Assembly: GCA_031284225.1 (NCBI GenBank) | Contig: JAITAH010000158.1 | Location: 1-8,524, forward strand | DNA: 8,524 bases | Direction: 5' to 3' | DNA from: Dysgonamonadaceae bacterium | GTDB taxonomy: Bacteria; Bacteroidota; Bacteroidia; Bacteroidales; Azobacteroidaceae | Part shown: piece by piece, positions 6,701 through 8,524 of the stretch | Layout: each line of letters starts with the position of its first letter | Numbering within the stretch: position 1 is the first letter of the stretch | Translations under genes and position numbers: made by a program | Notes under the pieces: model-generated | Told to the model about the DNA's origin: nothing | The model's database searches: none | Seen by the model: the letters and a program-made list of their open reading frames with translations, nothing else

Positions 6701-7085
6701 CTGCTCCCAAAACAGTGATTTGTTGCGCCAACGTGAGTTCCGGTTGTTCGCCGGCGTTGGCCCTTGCGATTACGATTTTCCGCATCAGATGGGTAATCGT
6801 CCAGAAAAGGAACAGGATGGTTAATGCGCTGAAAATGGCGGAAAGGCCATTGAGCATCAACGATACCTGCGAGGGTTCGGAAGCAAAATGCGAGGCTAAA
6901 TTTCCGATTAACATGAAAATAGGCGCTCCGGGCGGATGCCCTACCTCCAGCTTATAAGCCGAAGCAATAAACTCGCTACAATCCCAAAAACTGGCTGTAG
7001 GTTCGATCGTCATCAGATAAACGACTGCGGCAACACTAAACACTACCCATCCGAGAATGTTATTTGCCCATTGATATTTCCTCAT
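3756..7085 (-). CDS. DUF2723 multi-pass membrane protein, probable O-glycosyltransferase
   Basis: A 1109-residue protein with about twelve hydrophobic segments in the first 365 residues and about four more between 575 and 680, then a soluble C-terminal part. The DUF2723 signature is clear: TASFWDCSEF (30-39), with an acidic pair like that of protein O-mannosyltransferases, then GHPPGAP (49-55) and FSAIEGEVYAFSSL (144-157). Later blocks are NTPMDQNSPEDI (368-379), QPRERDYAYAGSFYAF (623-638) and NGDNDTFPLWYAQEVEGY (714-731). Residues about 970-1040 look helical and TPR-like. Human TMEM260, also DUF2723, is a protein O-mannosyltransferase, so transfer of a lipid-linked sugar to protein is a reasonable inference, unproven here. 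The start at 7083-7085 is preferred over one at 7136, which lies inside the promoter box. It heads the operon, three bases before the deacetylase ATG. Confidence 0.88.
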   Translation of the reverse strand: MRKYQWANNILGWVVFSVAAVVYLMTIEPTASFWDCSEFIASAYKLEVGHPPGAPIFMLIGNLASHFASEPSQVSLMLNGLSAIFSALTILFLFWTITHLMRKIVIARANAGEQPELTLAQQITVLGAGAVGALAYTFSDTFWFSAIEGEVYAFSSLMTAVVFWLILKWEDAADEPHSNRWLILIAYLIGISVAIHLLNLLCIPAIVLVYYFRKTKNPNAKGAVMALLLSFGILVAILYGLIQGLPEVAGWFELLFVNGFHLPYNSGVAFYMAAVFGVLAWAIWETMRNVHHLKRAKIAFVISIALLGIPFIGSGIGLGICIIIALIIYLFASKKINPAALNSILIGLLVITIGYSSYALIMIRSAANTPMDQNSPEDIFTLREYLSREQYGETPLFYGQTFVSEIKYERKGDWWEAATTDEGPIWGQIAKHDPSESDRYYEVDRKKRYVYLDELNTLFPRMYSSTDNHIQGYKEWSNFKGRRVRVSTPQGSKWVVKPTFAENLRYFFDYQVNFMYWRYFMWNFSGRQNDIQGQGEVANGNWITGIPFLDQYRVGPQDDMPDSIAKNKGHNKYYMLPLLLGLIGIFFQVYSGKKGTEQFWVTFLLFFMTGLAIVVYLNQTPSQPRERDYAYAGSFYAFCIWIGIGVGGIIKGLQRLKLPDTATAASGVALGLLIPLQMVSQTWDDHDRSGRYVARDFGMNYLATCEPNAIIFTNGDNDTFPLWYAQEVEGYRTDVRVCNLSYLQTDWYIDQMKRQSYDSKPLPIDWKKYEYVKGKHEAARIVDEYAEMTVEEALNRIKSENVRDKRLPGYSVEMDNVPTYNIKIPVDSAAVIAAGLVKPENGDWIPPYMLVNLGQQINNDGQVIANPKSYLGKHEMMILDMLKNNSDWKRPIYFAITVGPEMFMRLEPYFRQDGAAYRVLPFEASLYQRMDPDTIYNNVMNKYKYDLEQPGLYLDENAMKIANTFRTILSRAAQTLADQGDSIRAEQVADHSLKVIPSYNVPYDYYNVGTLAEVYHKIGATEKADNLYRQLAENSMKNLNWYSRLNTRQYISVLNNVRLEIFYMNEMMRYFSNNNTDLYNMYLEEYARYFDRLNQITGAGQTRQGGLNR

Positions 7086-7133
7086 TTTATTTAATTTTTT
7101 CGATTTAGCATTCAAGGATTTACTTTTGGGGAA

Positions 7134-7141
7134 CAAAGGTA
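7134..7141 (-). promoter_or_regulatory. -7 box for the DUF2723 operon
   Basis: Minus-strand TACCTTTG matches TAnnTTTG and would start transcription near 7127, about 42 bases before the ATG at 7085. No TTG-type -33 element is evident at the usual distance, so the promoter may be weak or activator-dependent. The A-rich sequence AAATTAAATAAA just before the ATG is typical of Bacteroidota initiation. Confidence 0.5.
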
Positions 7142-7170
7142 GTAAAAAGAATTGATTTTTATTAATAACA

Positions 7171-7202
7171 TTTGTAAAACTCGCTTTTTTCGGCTATTTT
7201 TG
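7171..7202 (+). promoter_or_regulatory. Promoter of M16 peptidase gene
   Basis: TTTG (7171-7174) and TATTTTTG (7195-7202) match the Bacteroidota -33 and -7 elements with a 20-base spacer. Transcription would begin near 7209, giving a leader of about 45 bases. No Shine-Dalgarno motif precedes the ATG, which follows TTTTTTTACGCCC. The site is divergent from the DUF2723 promoter, with the two -7 boxes about 55 bp apart. Confidence 0.65.
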
Positions 7203-7253
7203 CCTGATTTTTAGAAACATCACAAAAACAAATTATACTATTTTTTTACGCCC

Positions 7254-8477
7254 ATGTATAAATACACAACCTTATCCAACGGTCTGAGGATCGTTTATCT
7301 TCCTTCCGGTTCGCCGGTTACTTACTGCGGATTAGTCATTCATGCCGGAACGCGCGACGAGTTGCCCGGCCAATCGGGTTTGGCGCATTTTGTGGAACAC
7401 ATGTTATTTAAAGGTACGGCGAAACGAAAATCCTGGCAAATCCTCAACCGGATGGAAAATGTGGGCGGCGAACTCAACGCTTATACTACGAAAGAAGAAA
7501 CTTTCCTTTACTCTATTTGCTTGTCGGACGACACGGAACGGGCGATGGAATTGATGGCCGACCTGGCTTTCCATTCGCAATTTCCTGAAGCGGAAATAGA
7601 TAAGGAACGGGATGTCGTGCTGGATGAAATCCGCTCATACGAAGATAATCCGGACGAAGCCCTGTGCGACGAATTTGAAAACCTCCTGTTCTGGGGCAGT
7701 GAAATGGGGCGTCTTATTCTGGGGGATGAAACAAGCCTCCGGACATTTACTTCCGCGACTTGCCGGGCGTTTGTCGATGCGTTTTATTATCCGGAAAACA
7801 TGGTTTTTTTCTTTCACGGGCAAATGCCGTGGGCGAAAATAACGCGTTTGGCAGAGAAATATATGGGAGAAATCCACGCTACGGGCGTCCGTATGCCAAG
7901 AAAACGGACAGCGCCGGCGCCAATACCACCGGTGCAGGAAAAAGTAACGAAAGATTTGCATCAATCGCACGTTATGATCGGTGGCCGGGGCTACGGATTG
8001 CACGATGACCGGCGCGTCGGTTTGTATTTGTTGAATAATTTGTTGGGCGGCCCGGGCATGAACAGTCGCTTGAATGTTTCCCTGCGCGAAAAACGCGGCT
8101 TGGTTTATACGGCCGACTCTACGGTAACTTCGTACAGCGATACCGGCGTTTTCGCCGTCTATTTCGGTTGCGATCCCGAATCGGTACGGCGATGCCTTCG
8201 GTTGACGTATCGGGAACTGCAAAAATTACGAAATCGGGCGTTGACTTCCTCGCAATTGCGGGCGGCGGTGAAACAACTGAAAGGACAAGCAGGCGTTTCG
8301 AACGACCATTTCGAAAATGTAGCGCTGGGATTGGGCAAAAGTTTTCTACACTACAACCGTTACGACAGTTTGCCGGAAGTTTATGAAAAACTCGACCGCT
8401 TAACGCCCCCTCAACTGTTGGAAATCGCCAACGAAGCGTTCGATGAAGAGCGGTTGTTCCGGTTGATTTTTGAGTAA
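7254..8477 (+). CDS. M16 family zinc metallopeptidase (insulinase/processing-peptidase like)
   Basis: This complete 407-residue protein matches the size of single-unit M16B peptidases, which clamp short or unfolded polypeptides between two homologous domains. The inverted zinc motif HFVEHMLFKGT gives ligands His45 and His49 and catalytic Glu48. The third ligand is most likely Glu125, 76 residues further on in ERDVVLDEI. GGELNAYTTKEETFLY (71-86) is the conserved substrate-strand region. In the C-terminal half, GGPGMNSRLNVSLREKRGLVY (265-285) carries the Arg/Tyr motif typical of the partner domain. There is no signal peptide or membrane segment, so a cytoplasmic location is likely. It is transcribed divergently from the DUF2723 operon and has its own promoter. 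The zinc site is intact, so the enzyme is predicted to be active. Its physiological substrate is not known. Confidence 0.95.
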   Translation: MYKYTTLSNGLRIVYLPSGSPVTYCGLVIHAGTRDELPGQSGLAHFVEHMLFKGTAKRKSWQILNRMENVGGELNAYTTKEETFLYSICLSDDTERAMELMADLAFHSQFPEAEIDKERDVVLDEIRSYEDNPDEALCDEFENLLFWGSEMGRLILGDETSLRTFTSATCRAFVDAFYYPENMVFFFHGQMPWAKITRLAEKYMGEIHATGVRMPRKRTAPAPIPPVQEKVTKDLHQSHVMIGGRGYGLHDDRRVGLYLLNNLLGGPGMNSRLNVSLREKRGLVYTADSTVTSYSDTGVFAVYFGCDPESVRRCLRLTYRELQKLRNRALTSSQLRAAVKQLKGQAGVSNDHFENVALGLGKSFLHYNRYDSLPEVYEKLDRLTPPQLLEIANEAFDEERLFRLIFE

Positions 8478-8524
8478 AATGTTCATTGTCGTTTACAAAT
8501 AAATCATGGAATAATGGCCGTAAC

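Larger units (their letters stand above)
7086..7253. promoter_or_regulatory. Divergent promoter region
   Basis: This 168-bp AT-rich spacer separates the starts of the DUF2723 operon (minus) and the M16 peptidase (plus). It holds a -7 box for each direction (7134-7141 and 7195-7202). No clear palindromic operator, riboswitch or small gene is seen. Confidence 0.6.

Noticed and set aside
7635..8222. Minus-strand open frame of 195 codons
   Set aside because: It lies antisense to the M16 peptidase, which has full catalytic motifs; the antisense product resembles nothing known.
8514..8524. ATGGCCGTAAC as the start of a following plus-strand gene
   Set aside because: Only three codons and two bases are visible before the window ends; nothing supports a call.
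1..8524. tRNA, rRNA, CRISPR array, insertion sequence, phage or toxin-antitoxin genes
   Set aside because: No matching sequence patterns were seen; all long coding stretches are explained by ordinary chromosomal genes.

Overview
The window looks like a Bacteroidales (phylum Bacteroidota) chromosome segment carrying mostly core or lineage-conserved genes. The evidence is the dimeric-type GlyRS, a very large DUF2723 membrane protein, a Bacteroidales-style GVHSPF methyltransferase, a small acidic DUF2795 protein, repeated TAnnTTTG -7 promoter boxes, and start codons mostly preceded by A-rich sequence rather than Shine-Dalgarno motifs. Coding DNA is of moderate GC and intergenic DNA is strongly AT-rich. 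I see no tRNA, rRNA, CRISPR array, insertion sequence or phage gene.

Layout. Positions 1-491 (minus) hold the N-terminal part of glycyl-tRNA synthetase, cut by the window edge and driven by a good promoter. Positions 492-964 are a non-coding AT-rich stretch with several inverted repeats. Positions 965-1435 (minus) encode a MarR-family repressor whose promoter overlaps a perfect 14-bp inverted repeat, a candidate self-operator. Positions 1566-1787 (minus) encode a 73-residue DUF2795 protein with its own promoter.

Positions 1830-7085 (minus) look like one operon, transcribed from right to left: DUF2723 membrane protein (candidate protein O-glycosyltransferase), polysaccharide deacetylase, class I SAM methyltransferase and PduO-type cobalamin adenosyltransferase. 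Spacing is 3 nt, then 20 nt, then a 116-nt overlap. From 7254 (plus) an M16-family zinc peptidase is transcribed divergently from a 168-bp intergenic region with a promoter box for each direction.

The first two operon genes fit envelope or glycan metabolism. The methyltransferase has no visible substrate and the adenosyltransferase supplies adenosylcobalamin, so the operon is functionally mixed. The most notable points are the apparent stop-codon loss that extends the methyltransferase into the adenosyltransferase gene, the marR inverted repeat, the palindrome-rich gap, and the DUF2723-deacetylase pair. I did not find a convincing wholly new system; most of the window is ordinary housekeeping DNA.
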